In this document: one piece after another, positions 43,756 to 53,974 of the stretch
Layout of the letters: every line of letters starts with the position of its first letter
Position numbering within the stretch: position 1 is the stretch's first letter
Source of the DNA: Gimesia maris
GTDB taxonomy: Bacteria > Planctomycetota > Planctomycetia > Planctomycetales > Planctomycetaceae
NCBI RefSeq assembly: GCF_008298035.1
Contig: NZ_CP042910.1
Location: 6,324,001-6,388,000, forward strand
Direction: 5' to 3'
Length of the DNA: 64,000 bases
Program-made: the position numbers and the translations under genes
The notes under the pieces: generated by a model
What the model saw: the letters and a program-made list of their open reading frames with translations, nothing else
The model's database searches: none
What the model was told of the DNA's origin: nothing

Positions 43756-45435
43756 TCATTCCAGATGAAAACGCTGCATGACGTTGTGGATTTCACGTTG
43801 TTTCTGTTTCGTCGCTGATTCCAGCTTCAACGCCGCATTTAAATAACGGGCGGCATGTGCGGGTTGATTCTGTTGCAGATAAATATCCGCCAGCGCCAGA
43901 TACGAAGGCAGATGCTCGGGAGAGAGTTCAATCGCATGTTCATATGACTGGATTGCCCGCTCTGCATCCTGTTTGCCCCACCAGGCGTTCCCCAGGTTAT
44001 GATATACACCGACCTCGAGATGCTGTAACTTTTCATCCAGCAGTTCCAGTGACCGCTGATACAGTTGAATCGCCTGGTCATATTGCTGCATTGTCACCAG
44101 ATCGTTGGCTTGGTTGATCAGTGCCCCTGTGAATTCCGGGTCGATTGCCAGAGCCCGCTCGTAACAGGCAATTGCTTCCGAAAACTGTCCATGACTGGCG
44201 TAAACCAGTCCCAGATGCACATGCGCGGTCGGCGAACTGGGATTCGTATTGACCCATTGCTGGAAAAATGTCTCTTCATTCTCAAAATAAAAACCGCGAA
44301 TCCCACTGATACAGGCCAGGCACACGCCCGCCAGCAGACCTGTAATCACAAACAGTTTCCGAACCAGAAAACGATCCCAGTACTGACTGACGATTGACGC
44401 AAACAGCGCCAGCGGAGCCAGCATCGCCAGGAAAACGTAACGCTCTGAATAAAAGCATTCCTGTTCCAGAATATTGGATGTCGGCAGAATCAACAGCAAA
44501 AACCAGGCTCCCCAGAAACAGGCAGTCCGGGCCAGGACATCTGATTTTCTGAACACAAAATAGATGAGTATTCCCGTCAGCAGCAATGCGACTGTAATAC
44601 GCATTGGATCGAACCAGACATCAATGGGTGGCTCATACACCAGTTCTACAAACGGAACAAAACTGGTCTGCAGCGAATACAGTAGTGAGTAAAATGGCCC
44701 CAGTGGCTGCTCTGCCAGCATGAGTTTTACTTCCGTACCGCTGAACAGTAGCCAGCGCAACAGCAGATAACCCGCTGTGAGTAACAGAAAGGGGGCATAA
44801 CGCCGTAACCAGTCGATCTTCTGTTTCTGCTCTGGAAGACCCGTCAGTTTCAACCGGTCAGCAATCACAAATAACACAGGCAACACAATCGCCTGCTCTT
44901 TCGCAAGAAATGCAAGACCACAGGTTACGACGGCCCACCAGTAATACTTCTGTGTCCCTTTCAGGAAACACCAGGTCGAGAGCAGTATCAGAGCGGCAGG
45001 CAATAATGTTTCACGCCCCGACGAGACAGGATAGACGCAGGAAGAAGCCGCGGGATGCAGACCAAACAGAGCTACAACAAACAAAGCAGGAACCGGCTGA
45101 ATTCTAAACACGGGCAGACGAATCAGCAGCCACGCTATGCCCACTGTCATACTTGCCAGCAGCGCATTGAACAGATGAAACCAGCGGGCATCATCGCCGT
45201 GTAATGTTTTCTGAAGGATGATTGATGCCCGGGTCAGAGGTCGATAGTAAGGCAGTGTTGGAAAACTGGGCTCTGTGAAGATCATGATGAGATCGTCGAA
45301 TGATTCCAGGGGCTGCTGTGCCAGTACCTGTTCGGAATCGTCATACAGAAACGTGTTCGAATAGAAGGAGCCGTACAACGCGAAGATAACTGAAACGACT
45401 GCCAGTAAAATCAGAGTTTCCGCTTTGCGAGTCAT
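43756..45435 (-). CDS. Polytopic membrane protein with C-terminal TPR repeats (TMTC/mannosyltransferase-like)
   Basis: 559 residues. Residues about 1-380 hold roughly ten hydrophobic segments, with an early extracytoplasmic acidic motif (YSNTFLYDDSEQVL) like the DxD-type loop of GT-C mannosyltransferases, followed by about four TPR units (AHVHLGLVYASHGQFSEAI, GALINQANDLVTMQQYDQAI, VYHNLGNAWWGKQDAERAI, SYLALADIYLQQNQPAHAA). This is the TMTC-like architecture common in planctomycetes. A protein-glycosylation role is inferred from the fold only. A broken relative lies at 53975. Confidence 0.72.
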   Translation of the reverse strand: MTRKAETLILLAVVSVIFALYGSFYSNTFLYDDSEQVLAQQPLESFDDLIMIFTEPSFPTLPYYRPLTRASIILQKTLHGDDARWFHLFNALLASMTVGIAWLLIRLPVFRIQPVPALFVVALFGLHPAASSCVYPVSSGRETLLPAALILLSTWCFLKGTQKYYWWAVVTCGLAFLAKEQAIVLPVLFVIADRLKLTGLPEQKQKIDWLRRYAPFLLLTAGYLLLRWLLFSGTEVKLMLAEQPLGPFYSLLYSLQTSFVPFVELVYEPPIDVWFDPMRITVALLLTGILIYFVFRKSDVLARTACFWGAWFLLLILPTSNILEQECFYSERYVFLAMLAPLALFASIVSQYWDRFLVRKLFVITGLLAGVCLACISGIRGFYFENEETFFQQWVNTNPSSPTAHVHLGLVYASHGQFSEAIACYERALAIDPEFTGALINQANDLVTMQQYDQAIQLYQRSLELLDEKLQHLEVGVYHNLGNAWWGKQDAERAIQSYEHAIELSPEHLPSYLALADIYLQQNQPAHAARYLNAALKLESATKQKQREIHNVMQRFHLE

Positions 45436-45540
45436 AACAGCCTGTTCGGACGAGAATATTTTTCCAAGTTGTCGACTGAATCAGCAGTTTGGATACAGGA
45501 CCTTGAACAGATAAGATACCTGATCCTGCAATGTGAATAC

Positions 45541-45593
45541 AACTAAAAACGAAAACCGCCCGCTCCTGTATCAGGAAAAAAGGAACGGGCGGG
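45541..45593 (-). terminator. Intrinsic terminator of the DUF1559 gene
   Basis: GC-rich stem CCGCCCG-TCCT / AGGA-CGGGCGG with one mismatch (45556-45592), followed on the minus strand by TTTTCGTTTTT. It is 65 bp beyond the stop codon. Confidence 0.9.
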
Positions 45594-45656
45594 TTAGCTA
45601 CACTTTGATCTCATCAGAGTTGGCTTTACGTGTTTCAGTTCACAAACTGCTCAATA

Positions 45657-46616
45657 TTACTGATTGATACTGACGACATTCCCGTCACTGAAAGTATGTA
45701 GGCTCTGCCAGGTAGGTCCATCAATGCTGTCACCAACAAAGTGCACCGACCCATCCACCATCAGAACATGTACGCCACCAACGTGCCAGCTGCGGGCAAT
45801 CCCGGAGTTGGAACCAGCGGAACTGGTTCCGTTACAACCATTCGGCGTCGACAAATTGAGAATCGTATAAGCAGTACCACCCAGTGCGGGTTCTGCCCAG
45901 CCATATTTGGCCTGATTCCCCGTACCAGTAAAGCCACAATTAGCTGTCTTCGTCCTGTTCTGAGCAAACTCAGAGAATGAGATCGTATTGGAAGTCCCGT
46001 CGGTGATCAGACGCAGTTTCATCGCGGGATGGGTCAACGCAGTACCCAGTTCATTTAACTGTCCGTTTCGTTCGGCAAACACTCCGGATGTTCCATGCTG
46101 ACCACAAAAACCCGAAGGATGCGTTGAGCCGGCTCCCGGATAATTATGCGTCGCCAGACCATTATTATTGACAGATGAGTCATGAGTACGATTGTCACTG
46201 GGGCAGATGTAAACAGGAATCTGGTTGGCTCCTGCAGGTAAATTTGTGGCATCATCATAACGCAGACTCATATTCATCTGATTATAAATATTCGCCTGAT
46301 CGATATAAGGCAGCAACATGGTATGCAGCGTATGAAAACTGTGTGGAACTCCCGTCGTATTATGTGCGGAAGCAGTATAGGTGCCGCAGCAACAACCTCT
46401 CCCGTTCGGGGAAATACTGGCCCGGGGAAAAACTCCCGTTGTACGATCGAGATAGTTAGCCAGTGCCAGACCAATCTGCTTCAGATTATTTTTGCAGGTA
46501 CTGCGACGGGCCGCTTCACGGGCCTGCTGCACGGCTGGCAACAGCAATGCAATCAGAATTGCGATAATCGCAATCACCACCAGAAGCTCAATTAATGTAA
46601 ATGCCTTGCGTTTCAT
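45657..46616 (-). CDS. DUF1559 family prepilin-like protein (copy A)
   Basis: 319 residues. N-terminal type IV pilin/pseudopilin methylation motif [18 protein letters not shown] followed by the hydrophobic helix and [20 protein letters not shown], then the large DUF1559 domain ending [19 protein letters not shown]. Such proteins are hugely expanded in planctomycetes and are probably processed by a prepilin peptidase and assembled at the envelope; their exact role is unknown. AAGGAG lies about 10 nt before the ATG. It is very similar to the gene at 47331 over the whole length. Confidence 0.95.
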   Translation of the reverse strand: MKRKAFTLIELLVVIAIIAILIALLLPAVQQAREAARRSTCKNNLKQIGLALANYLDRTTGVFPRASISPNGRGCCCGTYTASAHNTTGVPHSFHTLHTMLLPYIDQANIYNQMNMSLRYDDATNLPAGANQIPVYICPSDNRTHDSSVNNNGLATHNYPGAGSTHPSGFCGQHGTSGVFAERNGQLNELGTALTHPAMKLRLITDGTSNTISFSEFAQNRTKTANCGFTGTGNQAKYGWAEPALGGTAYTILNLSTPNGCNGTSSAGSNSGIARSWHVGGVHVLMVDGSVHFVGDSIDGPTWQSLHTFSDGNVVSINQ

Positions 46617-47251
46617 CTAGGGATCTCTCCTTCTTAGAAATGAATAAGTTTTAATTAGTAATTAATGACGAAACAGTTTTTGACACACTGGCAGAAAATG
46701 CTGTCTTAAAAAGTCATTGAGCGGCGAATGATACTGACTTGATAGAGATCTACTGTGGAAGGGCTTTTTTATTCTGTTGTTGTGACAAAAATTTAATCGT
46801 TTCGTGGTTGGGTCAGTAAGACAGCAAAAAAACTACACCATTTAAATGCCTGAAAAGGTCTATCCTTTAAGCTGAAAACAGTCCTCCATTTTACGTGTAA
46901 TCGTAATACTTGTGAGCAACTGACCTGATTACCTGAAACTTATCATTCGTTAAAAAAGTACCGGTCCGACTGGAGAGAGCACATCAGACTCGAACCAGTG
47001 AGAACGGATATAATTCCCAGAGAAGAAGGATGAAAATCTGTCTCTGATCTGTGTTCTGATTATTTAGAAAAGATCGCTTTAATAATAAACACCGGGATTT
47101 CATGCAGGTTTCGTATCTTTGTTAATACTGACAACCAGATTTCCCTCTATTAATTCAACCAGTACCCGGGACTGGCGTCAAGACGATCTGGCACAAAACA
47201 CGAAATACACACATTTGTACACACTCAAGGTTATCACAGGCAAACGTAAAA
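46617..47251 (-). other. Intergenic region between the two DUF1559 genes
   Basis: About 635 bp, AT-rich, upstream of copy A. It should hold copy A's own promoter because copy B ends with a separate terminator at 47252. An open frame at 47119-47337 crosses that terminator and is not credible. No repeats seen. Confidence 0.45.
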
Positions 47252-47288
47252 ATGAACCTGAAAACGGAATATCCACTTTCAGGTTCAT
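47252..47288 (-). terminator. Intrinsic terminator of DUF1559 copy B
   Basis: Perfect 12 bp stem ATGAACCTGAAA / TTTCAGGTTCAT with a 13 nt loop, followed on the minus strand by TTTTTACG. It lies 43 bp beyond the copy B stop. Confidence 0.85.
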
Positions 47289-47330
47289 CATTTTCCAAAT
47301 CAAACCCATTGCGAACCAATGGGATCAATA

Positions 47331-48293
47331 TCACTGATTGATACTGACGACATTCCCATCACTGAATGAATGCAGGTACTGCCAGGTAGGACCATCAATG
47401 CTGTCACCTACAAAGTGCACCGACCCGTCTACCATCAGGGCATGTACGCCACCAACGTGCCAGCTCCGGGCAATCCCGGAATTCGATCCATTGGTCGAGG
47501 TGCCATGACAACCGTTGGGAGTGGACTCCCGACGGATCGAATAAGCCGTACCTCCCACAGCAGGTTGTGCCCAACCATACTTCGCCTGATTTGTAGTACT
47601 GGTAAACCCGCAGTTAGCTGTTTTCGCCCGGTTCTGAGCAAATTCTGAGAAACAGATGGTATTAGAAGTACCATCTGTGATCAGCCGTAATTTCATGGCC
47701 GGGTGAGTTGGTTTATCTAAAGTGGGATGCAACTGTCCGTTCCGTTCGGCGAAGACTCCCGAAGTTCCATGATAACCACACAGACCATAAGAATGGGTCG
47801 AGCCGGCACCAGGGTAATTGTGCGTCGCCAGACCGTTATTACTGACCGATGAATCATGGGTCCGATTGTCGCTGGGACAGATGTAGACAGGAATCTGGTT
47901 GGCTCCTGCTGGTAAATTTGTGGCATCATCAAAACGCAGGCTCATGTTTATCTGATTATAGATATTGGCCTGATCGATATAGGGCAGCAGCATCGTATGC
48001 ATGGTATGGTAGCTATGCGGAACGCCAGTTCTGTCTACCGGAGCTGAAGAGGAATAGCTCTGACAACAGCAGGTTGCACCGGCGGGAGAAATGACAGAAC
48101 GAGGAAATACACCACTCGTGCGATCAATGTAGTTGGCCAGAGCCAGGCCAATCTGCTTCAGATTGTTCTTACAGGTGCTGCGACGGGCTGCCTCACGAGC
48201 CTGTTGTACCGCCGGTAGAAGCAATGCGATCAGAATGGCAATGATGGCGATCACCACCAATAGCTCAATTAACGTAAATGCCTTGCGTTTCAT
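47331..48293 (-). CDS. DUF1559 family prepilin-like protein (copy B)
   Basis: 320 residues and collinear with copy A. The first ~55 residues are almost identical, and differences cluster in short surface loops (for example [15 protein letters not shown] against [15 protein letters not shown]). Same pilin-type N-terminus, unusual CCC triplet and DUF1559 C-terminus. AAGGAG lies 7 nt before the ATG. The small lipoprotein gene upstream (48573) is on the same strand, a pairing often seen for DUF1559 genes. Confidence 0.95.
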   Translation of the reverse strand: MKRKAFTLIELLVVIAIIAILIALLLPAVQQAREAARRSTCKNNLKQIGLALANYIDRTSGVFPRSVISPAGATCCCQSYSSSAPVDRTGVPHSYHTMHTMLLPYIDQANIYNQINMSLRFDDATNLPAGANQIPVYICPSDNRTHDSSVSNNGLATHNYPGAGSTHSYGLCGYHGTSGVFAERNGQLHPTLDKPTHPAMKLRLITDGTSNTICFSEFAQNRAKTANCGFTSTTNQAKYGWAQPAVGGTAYSIRRESTPNGCHGTSTNGSNSGIARSWHVGGVHALMVDGSVHFVGDSIDGPTWQYLHSFSDGNVVSINQ

Positions 48294-48517
48294 AAGTAAA
48301 CTCCTTTACAACAATTAAAAAATAATAACGCATAGTCTGGGATAACGATTGGGAATACCAAATCGCTTCACACGAAATATTAGATTTACGATCAACTCTT
48401 CACGCGGTAAAAACCCCGCCAGAGAAAGTTGCCTTCGTCTTCTACTGTGTTAATTTGATTGACTGTGCTGGCAAGCCAGACCAGTGTTTCGCTCTTATTA
48501 TTTTTATGCAGCGCAGA

Positions 48518-48545
48518 GCCCTGAGTTCATGTTTTAACTCAGGGC
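48518..48545. other. Strong hairpin between the lipoprotein and DUF1559 copy B genes
   Basis: Perfect 10 bp stem GCCCTGAGTT / AACTCAGGGC with an 8 nt loop, 28 bp beyond the lipoprotein stop. On neither strand does a T-tract follow directly, so it may be a weak terminator or an mRNA-processing/stability hairpin separating the two leftward genes. Confidence 0.5.
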
Positions 48546-48572
48546 ACTCCGGCTCTTTTGAAAGGAATTTGT

Positions 48573-48986
48573 TTATTTTGAGGTTAACTCAAAATCAAAA
48601 GTTTTATTGGTTTCTGTGACTTCGGCTACAAGTTCACTTTGCGCGCCATAATTTTTATAAGGGCCCGTTTCAAAGGCGGCTGCCCCCTCTTCTTCTGCTT
48701 TTTCATCTTTTTTCTCATTGACCATCACTGCGTATTTCGCCGGGTACACATTTTCAAGGCTGTACTTGCCGGCCGAATCGGTCGTTGCAACATACTGTCG
48801 ATATTCAGCAGGTGCCCCTGCATCGAGCCTCTTAAAAATTACTTCTACACCATCAGAGGGATTGCCATCCATGGTGATTGTTCCGGTAACCGTAACAGAG
48901 GTTCCAAGATCAGCTGTGGGATCACTACCACAACCAGAGAGAGCAATAAGAGAAAACAACAGAACTGAGTACAAAGCTGGTCGCAC
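48573..48986 (-). CDS. Small lipoprotein with carboxypeptidase-regulatory/transthyretin-like domain
   Basis: 137 residues from the GTG at 48986, with CAGGAG 8 nt upstream. Lipobox LIALSGC, then a beta-sandwich domain (VTVTGTITMDGNPSDGVEVI ... TTDSAGKYSLENVYPAKY) of the carboxypeptidase-regulatory-like kind. An acidic/Lys-rich stretch (EKKDEKAEEEGAA) is inserted near residue 95. Such proteins commonly precede DUF1559 genes in planctomycetes and probably act with them at the cell surface; no activity is known. Confidence 0.85.
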   Translation of the reverse strand: MRPALYSVLLFSLIALSGCGSDPTADLGTSVTVTGTITMDGNPSDGVEVIFKRLDAGAPAEYRQYVATTDSAGKYSLENVYPAKYAVMVNEKKDEKAEEEGAAAFETGPYKNYGAQSELVAEVTETNKTFDFELTSK

Positions 48987-49246
48987 TTTGGTGTCTCCTG
49001 AATCTTAGAAGGTCGTAAATTCGAATGAATGATTCACAAGAAATAAATTAGAATGTTTGATGTGCTGCCTTTAGGCTACCAAGAAAAATTCATAAAGGAA
49101 AGAATTTTTTTATAATAGATATAAAGAAAATGTTATTTTATAAAAATTCATAACGAACATTTCCGCCTGTACAGTACGTGATAATTCGGCTTTAGAGAAT
49201 CTGTAATACCTGAGAGATTACGGAACTGCTGAAGCAATGCATCCGA

Positions 49247-49471
49247 TTAAATGGGATAGATAAACGGTGCGATCGCGCTGCCACTGATGAGTATCAGCAG
49301 GCCAATCAACAGAAGCGCGATAATGATCGGCGCTAACCACCATTTCTTGTTATGCTTTAAAAAATCCCAGAACTCAGCCAGGATTCCGGGAGCCTTCGAT
49401 TCAGATTGCGACAGGAAATCAGACGTCTGTTCTTCAGATGCATTCGATTGTGAATCGGACTGTTCTGACAT
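49247..49471 (-). CDS. DUF5989 family small membrane protein
   Basis: 74 residues from the ATG at 49471 (GAGG 7 nt upstream). An alternative ATG at 49519 overlaps the SxtJ stop as TGATG and would add 16 residues. A Ser/Glu-rich N-terminus is followed by FWDFLKHNKKWWLAPIII and one TM helix with the terminal SAIAPFIYPI signature. DUF5989 proteins occur with SxtJ-type proteins and carbamoyltransferases, exactly as here. Function unknown; probably an inner-membrane accessory subunit. Confidence 0.88.
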   Translation of the reverse strand: MSEQSDSQSNASEEQTSDFLSQSESKAPGILAEFWDFLKHNKKWWLAPIIIALLLIGLLILISGSAIAPFIYPI

Positions 49472-49518
49472 TTTCTTACCTCTGATTTCTGTTACGTAAT
49501 CGGTAATTTCAACCCGCA

Positions 49519-49935
49519 TCAAAACTGACGAAAATAATCCCGTTCCCGCCTGGTGCGACGTTCTGACTTCCAGTAGGAGGTCGCCTGCGAATCAAAGCGT
49601 CTGCCAATCAGATCATGTCCCAGCAGTCGCAAGGCGAGTCCGATCGGTGTGATCAGCAGATAATATACCACAGCAATCAATAGACAGGAAACAATCCAGC
49701 GAACGGGGTACAGCAGGATCATCCACCCCAGATAAACGGGCTTGATCGTTGCAGGAGCGATGAGTCCAGACACTACGATCAGCAACGCCATTCCCGTCAG
49801 CGTCACTGCCAGGGGAACCGCGGCTGTCGCGCGAAAGCTGACAAATGCAATCAATGCCAGCAGGCAGCCCACCGCCACTGAGAAAATCCGCAACTCGCGT
49901 GGTGCAGGTTTCCAGTTGATTTCTGCTAATGCCAT
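49519..49935 (-). CDS. SxtJ family membrane protein
   Basis: 138 residues from the ATG at 49935 (GGAA about 7 nt upstream); the open frame reaches 50142 but that part overlaps the carbamoyltransferase gene. Four hydrophobic segments, with the block KPVYLGWMILLYPVRWIVS and the basic tail RRTRRERDYFRQF. It is recognised as SxtJ-like mainly by topology and its position between a carbamoyltransferase and DUF5989. Role unknown in this setting. Confidence 0.8.
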   Translation of the reverse strand: MALAEINWKPAPRELRIFSVAVGCLLALIAFVSFRATAAVPLAVTLTGMALLIVVSGLIAPATIKPVYLGWMILLYPVRWIVSCLLIAVVYYLLITPIGLALRLLGHDLIGRRFDSQATSYWKSERRTRRERDYFRQF

Positions 49936-49972
49936 CTTCAGGTTCCGCTTTCTTAAGTCATGATCGATGAAT

Positions 49973-51811
49973 TTAATCCAGCGCGAACTCATCCAGGTGC
50001 TGGTCATCTTCAAAGGTCCGCGCATCAGGTTGCTCTGACTTGAGAATGATAAACTGTTCGAGCACGAGTACGTCCATATTAGTTGCCATAAAACACTGAT
50101 ACGCGTCCTCCGGCCCGCAGACAATCGGCTCGCCACGCACATTAAAACTGGTGTTAATAATGACTGGTGATTCGGTCAACTTTTCAAACGCGGTTATCAA
50201 TTTAAAATACCGTCCATGACGATCCGCGTCGACCGTCTGCAGTCGAGAAGAAAAATCGACGTGCGTAATTGCAGGCACACTGGATCGAACCTGTTGCAGC
50301 TTCTGCAGACCTGTAAGCTGCGCACTTTCTGCGGGCAGCGTATTTCGCTGATGTGTCTGTACGTCGGCAACCTGCAGCATGTAAGGACTGTCTACATTGG
50401 GAGGAAAATCAAAATAGTCAGCGACCCGGCTTTGTAAAACCGAAGGAGCAAAAGGGCGAAACGATTCTCGAAATTTGATTTTCCGGTTCATGATCGACTG
50501 CATCGTTGTACTGCGCGCATCGCCGAGAATACTCCGCCCTCCCAATGCACGTGGCCCAAATTCCATTCGCCCCTGCATCCAGCCCACCACTTTCTCATTC
50601 GCAATGTAACCGGCCACTTCGTTACAAAGTTCTTCTTCATCCTGGCGATAATGGTACACCACGCCACTCTCATCCAGAAATTTCCGAATCTGATCCTCAG
50701 AAAAACGAGGCCCCAGGAAACTTCCCTGCTGCTGATCTTGGGGTCGAATCGTGCGCGGTTTCCTGAGCAGTTGATTCCAGATAAACAGGGCCACCCCCAA
50801 TGCGCCGCCTGCGTCTCCTGCAGCCGGCTGAATCCAGATTTCTTCAAAGGGGCCTTCCCGCAGAATCTTGCCATTCGCCACGCAATTCAAGGCGACTCCA
50901 CCAGCCATGCAGAGCCGCGACTGTCCGGTCTGTGCATGCACGTGCTGCACCATTTTCATCAGAATCTCTTCGGTTACCATCTGGATGGATGCAGCCAGAT
51001 CCATATCGCGCTGCGTGATTTGCGATTCCGGCTGGCGGGGTTCACCGCCAAACAGCTGATGGAATTTTCTGGAAGTCATGGTCTGACCATGACAGTAATC
51101 GAAACAGGATAAATCGAGGCGAATCGATCCATCAGGCTTGATATCCACCAGATTTTCACGAATCAGACTGGCATACCGGGGTTCCCCATAGGGAGCCAGG
51201 CCCATCAGTTTATATTCGCCCGAGTTCACCTTAAACCCGCAATAGTATGTAAATGCCGAATACAATAGTCCGACGGAGTGAGGAAAGTAGAGTTCGCTCT
51301 GGATCTCGATCCGGTTTCCCCGACCGACTCCATAGCTGGCAGTCGCCCATTCTCCCACACCATCCACGGTCAGAAAAGCCGCCTCTTCGAACGGTGAAGG
51401 ATAGAAAGCGCTGGCAGCGTGTGACTCATGATGCTCTACAAACACGATCCGCTTGTTGTACTGCTGATTCAATCCGTCGTTGATCACACGGGGAAGATGC
51501 AGCTTGGTTTTGAGCCAGCTGGGAATCGTATTCAGAAACGCTTTGAACCCCCACGGTGCGAAAGCCAGCGTTGTTTCCAGCAGACGTTCAAACTTTAAAA
51601 ACGGTTTTTCATAAAAGCCCACAAGATCGATCTGATCGGGTGTCAGGCCTGCTTCTTCCAGACAGTACGCGATTGCCTGTTCCGGAAAGGCCGCATCATG
51701 TTTGATGCGGGTAAACCGTTCTTCCTGGGCAGCAGCGATAATCTCACCATCCACAATAATGGCAGCTGCTGAATCATGATAGAAAGCGGAGATGCCCAGA
51801 ATCGCGGTCAT
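49973..51811 (-). CDS. NodU/CmcH-type carbamoyltransferase
   Basis: 612 residues. The N-terminal Kae1/TsaD-like ATPase domain begins ILGISAFYHDSAAAIIVDG, has EERFTRIKHDAAFP and the metal-binding VEHHESHAASAFYPSPF, then TVDGVGEW and GEYKLMGLAPYG. The C-terminal domain has GWMQGRMEFGPRALGGRSIL. The family transfers carbamoyl from carbamoyl phosphate via a carbamoyl-adenylate to a hydroxyl of a sugar or natural product. Cytoplasmic. First in the leftward operon carbamoyltransferase-SxtJ-DUF5989. No biosynthetic cluster is visible, so the acceptor is probably a cell-surface glycan. Confidence 0.94.
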   Translation of the reverse strand: MTAILGISAFYHDSAAAIIVDGEIIAAAQEERFTRIKHDAAFPEQAIAYCLEEAGLTPDQIDLVGFYEKPFLKFERLLETTLAFAPWGFKAFLNTIPSWLKTKLHLPRVINDGLNQQYNKRIVFVEHHESHAASAFYPSPFEEAAFLTVDGVGEWATASYGVGRGNRIEIQSELYFPHSVGLLYSAFTYYCGFKVNSGEYKLMGLAPYGEPRYASLIRENLVDIKPDGSIRLDLSCFDYCHGQTMTSRKFHQLFGGEPRQPESQITQRDMDLAASIQMVTEEILMKMVQHVHAQTGQSRLCMAGGVALNCVANGKILREGPFEEIWIQPAAGDAGGALGVALFIWNQLLRKPRTIRPQDQQQGSFLGPRFSEDQIRKFLDESGVVYHYRQDEEELCNEVAGYIANEKVVGWMQGRMEFGPRALGGRSILGDARSTTMQSIMNRKIKFRESFRPFAPSVLQSRVADYFDFPPNVDSPYMLQVADVQTHQRNTLPAESAQLTGLQKLQQVRSSVPAITHVDFSSRLQTVDADRHGRYFKLITAFEKLTESPVIINTSFNVRGEPIVCGPEDAYQCFMATNMDVLVLEQFIILKSEQPDARTFEDDQHLDEFALD

Positions 51812-51909
51812 GCAGAACTCAGTCCGATATTTGAAAAACCAAAGCGTGTGGAAACGGTATCAATTGGAACACCGTAGTACCACAAATAAAAGTGAACCTG
51901 CAAGAGCGG

Positions 51910-53670
51910 TTATTGCCCCGTCCCCTGAATCAGTGTCCATTCTCTCTGGATTGGCAGATCTTTCCATTCTTCGCGGCTGCCATCGGGCCAGGTGAGTACC
52001 AGGCTTTGGATTGATGTCGCATTTCCTGCAGGTACGATCACACGTGGATCGCTGGACGCCTGATAGCTGCCTCCAGCCGGAATGACCAGGATCTGTTCCA
52101 CATCGTCGGTCACAACTTTCAGAGTACACCCCAGCGGTTCCCTCGCGCCTTGCACACCGATGAATCGCAGGCGCACGCTCTTGCCTTGCGGAGGACTCAC
52201 ATTTTGCAGGAGTGCCGCCGGTTTGATTTCATGCGTTGCCAGCAGGTCGGCATCGCCATCGTTATCGATATCACCGGCAGCAGTCGCGCGTCCCAGAAAT
52301 TTTGATTGAAAATAGGGCCCCGCATTCTGCGAAACATCCTGAAACCGCTTTCCCTGCTGATTATAAAAGAGCTGTTGCGTCATTTCGTATTCATGCTCGG
52401 TTCCGAGTCCACTTAGATCCCAGATATGCCCGTTCGCAACAAACAGATCGGGCCACTGATCCAAATTGAAATCGGCAAAGATGGTTCCGAATGCCAGCAT
52501 GGGTCGTGATGTCGTATCCAGTCCGAGACGGGAATTGGTGGTCACGTATCCGCCGACTTCCAGTTGTTCATAGAAATCATTGGCCGCGTTTTCAAAATTT
52601 GTGACGAACAGATCCAGCAGACCGTTGCGATTGAAGTCGGCACACGCGATGCCCATTGACGACTGCGGTTCCCCCTGGTCCCCCACAGCAACCCCCAGTA
52701 CCAGCGCCTGTTCCTCGAATTTCAGGTTTCCCTGATTGATAAACAGAAAATTATCTGATGTGTCATTCGCAACAAAAATATCGAGCAGGCCATCCCGATT
52801 CAGATCAACAATCTGCACTGCCAGCCCTTTACCCCCGGTGGGCTGAATGATGCCTGCCGACTCTGAGCGATCCACAAACCGACCATCCCCCCGGTTCTCA
52901 AACAATAGATCCTGCTCCGCAATTCTGCCAATCGGCCCGCAGGAAATCTTCACCCGCTGAGAGCCGATCGTTAAATAGCAGGGTGGATCTTCGCGGGAAT
53001 ACTCGACATAGTTGGCGACATACAGATCCAGGTCTCCGTCTCCGTCCAGGTCCCCAAAGGCGGCACTGGCTCCCCAGTGGTCATCCCCCGTCAGCGTTGT
53101 GTCCGTGATGTCAGAAAAGGTGCCATCTCCGTTATTTTCCCAGAAATAATTTTTCCCATACGTGCATAAATAGAGGTCCACAAACCCGTCATTGTTATAA
53201 TCCCCGCAGGCAACCCCCATGCCAAAGTCAGACCGTTCTACACCTGCCGCCGCAGCGACGTTTTCAAATTGCAGTTCTTGCGGGAGCTTCCCTGTGGATC
53301 GAAACAGCCGATGCACTTCGCCTGCTTCTTCAGCCGGACGATCAAAATGTGATCCATTGGAAAGAAACACATCCAGACAATGGTCGCCATCATAATCAAA
53401 CAGCGCGACTCCGCCTCCATTCTGTTCCACCATGTAATGCTGCGGACTGGGATTTCCATAATAGGTAAAATCAATCCCACTCTGGTGAGCGATATCGACA
53501 AATTGAAACGGAGACGCCTTCGCAGTAGCCTGCGTAGACGACCTGTCTACCTTTATGACGGGTGTAGCCTGACTGACCGACGATTGACCGGGTTCTGATT
53601 TCGTCTGTTCACAACCGCTGATATGTGTAATACACAACAGGAACAGCAGGACCGGAAGTCGGTGATACAT
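51910..53670 (-). CDS. CRTAC1-like lipoprotein: FG-GAP/VCBS repeats plus ASPIC/UnbV domain
   Basis: 586 residues from the ATG at 53670, chosen because the lipoprotein signal (lipobox HISGC, Cys20) starts there; the frame is open to 53829. Repeats such as FDYDGDHCLDVFLSNG, GDYNNDGFVDLYLC, GDLDGDGDLDLYVANY and DLNRDGLLDIFVAND are Ca-binding integrin-alpha/FG-GAP blades. The last ~75 residues are the ASPIC/UnbV domain (LGCTLKVV, VLTWPDGSREEW). It is exported and surface-bound, probably a calcium-dependent binding protein. About 100 bp upstream of the carbamoyltransferase in the same direction. Confidence 0.9.
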   Translation of the reverse strand: MYHRLPVLLFLLCITHISGCEQTKSEPGQSSVSQATPVIKVDRSSTQATAKASPFQFVDIAHQSGIDFTYYGNPSPQHYMVEQNGGGVALFDYDGDHCLDVFLSNGSHFDRPAEEAGEVHRLFRSTGKLPQELQFENVAAAAGVERSDFGMGVACGDYNNDGFVDLYLCTYGKNYFWENNGDGTFSDITDTTLTGDDHWGASAAFGDLDGDGDLDLYVANYVEYSREDPPCYLTIGSQRVKISCGPIGRIAEQDLLFENRGDGRFVDRSESAGIIQPTGGKGLAVQIVDLNRDGLLDIFVANDTSDNFLFINQGNLKFEEQALVLGVAVGDQGEPQSSMGIACADFNRNGLLDLFVTNFENAANDFYEQLEVGGYVTTNSRLGLDTTSRPMLAFGTIFADFNLDQWPDLFVANGHIWDLSGLGTEHEYEMTQQLFYNQQGKRFQDVSQNAGPYFQSKFLGRATAAGDIDNDGDADLLATHEIKPAALLQNVSPPQGKSVRLRFIGVQGAREPLGCTLKVVTDDVEQILVIPAGGSYQASSDPRVIVPAGNATSIQSLVLTWPDGSREEWKDLPIQREWTLIQGTGQ

Positions 53671-53974
53671 CGTAAACGGAACCAATTTCACCTCACCCCT
53701 GCTACTGTAAGAAATTTGAATTCGACTGGCTGTCAGATCATTATTTGTAAGAGTCCACTCAGATTCAATCGATTTATATGATTCTTCTTCGAGAGCGACG
53801 ATGAAGAATACCGGACAGGCAGCTCTCAATCCAAATCAGGATTGATTTGCTTTCCCTCAATAAACATTGTTAAATAGGATCATACAACGGTTGCAGTACC
53901 GAAGCGAGTCAATCCTCGGCGGAATTCCTTCTGTAGATCCCCGGATACGGGTTGGCATAGTAAGATCACCATCA

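Noticed and set aside
48518-48545. Classical intrinsic terminator at the 10 bp hairpin
   Set aside because: The stem is perfect, but no T-run follows on either strand. I list it as a hairpin only.
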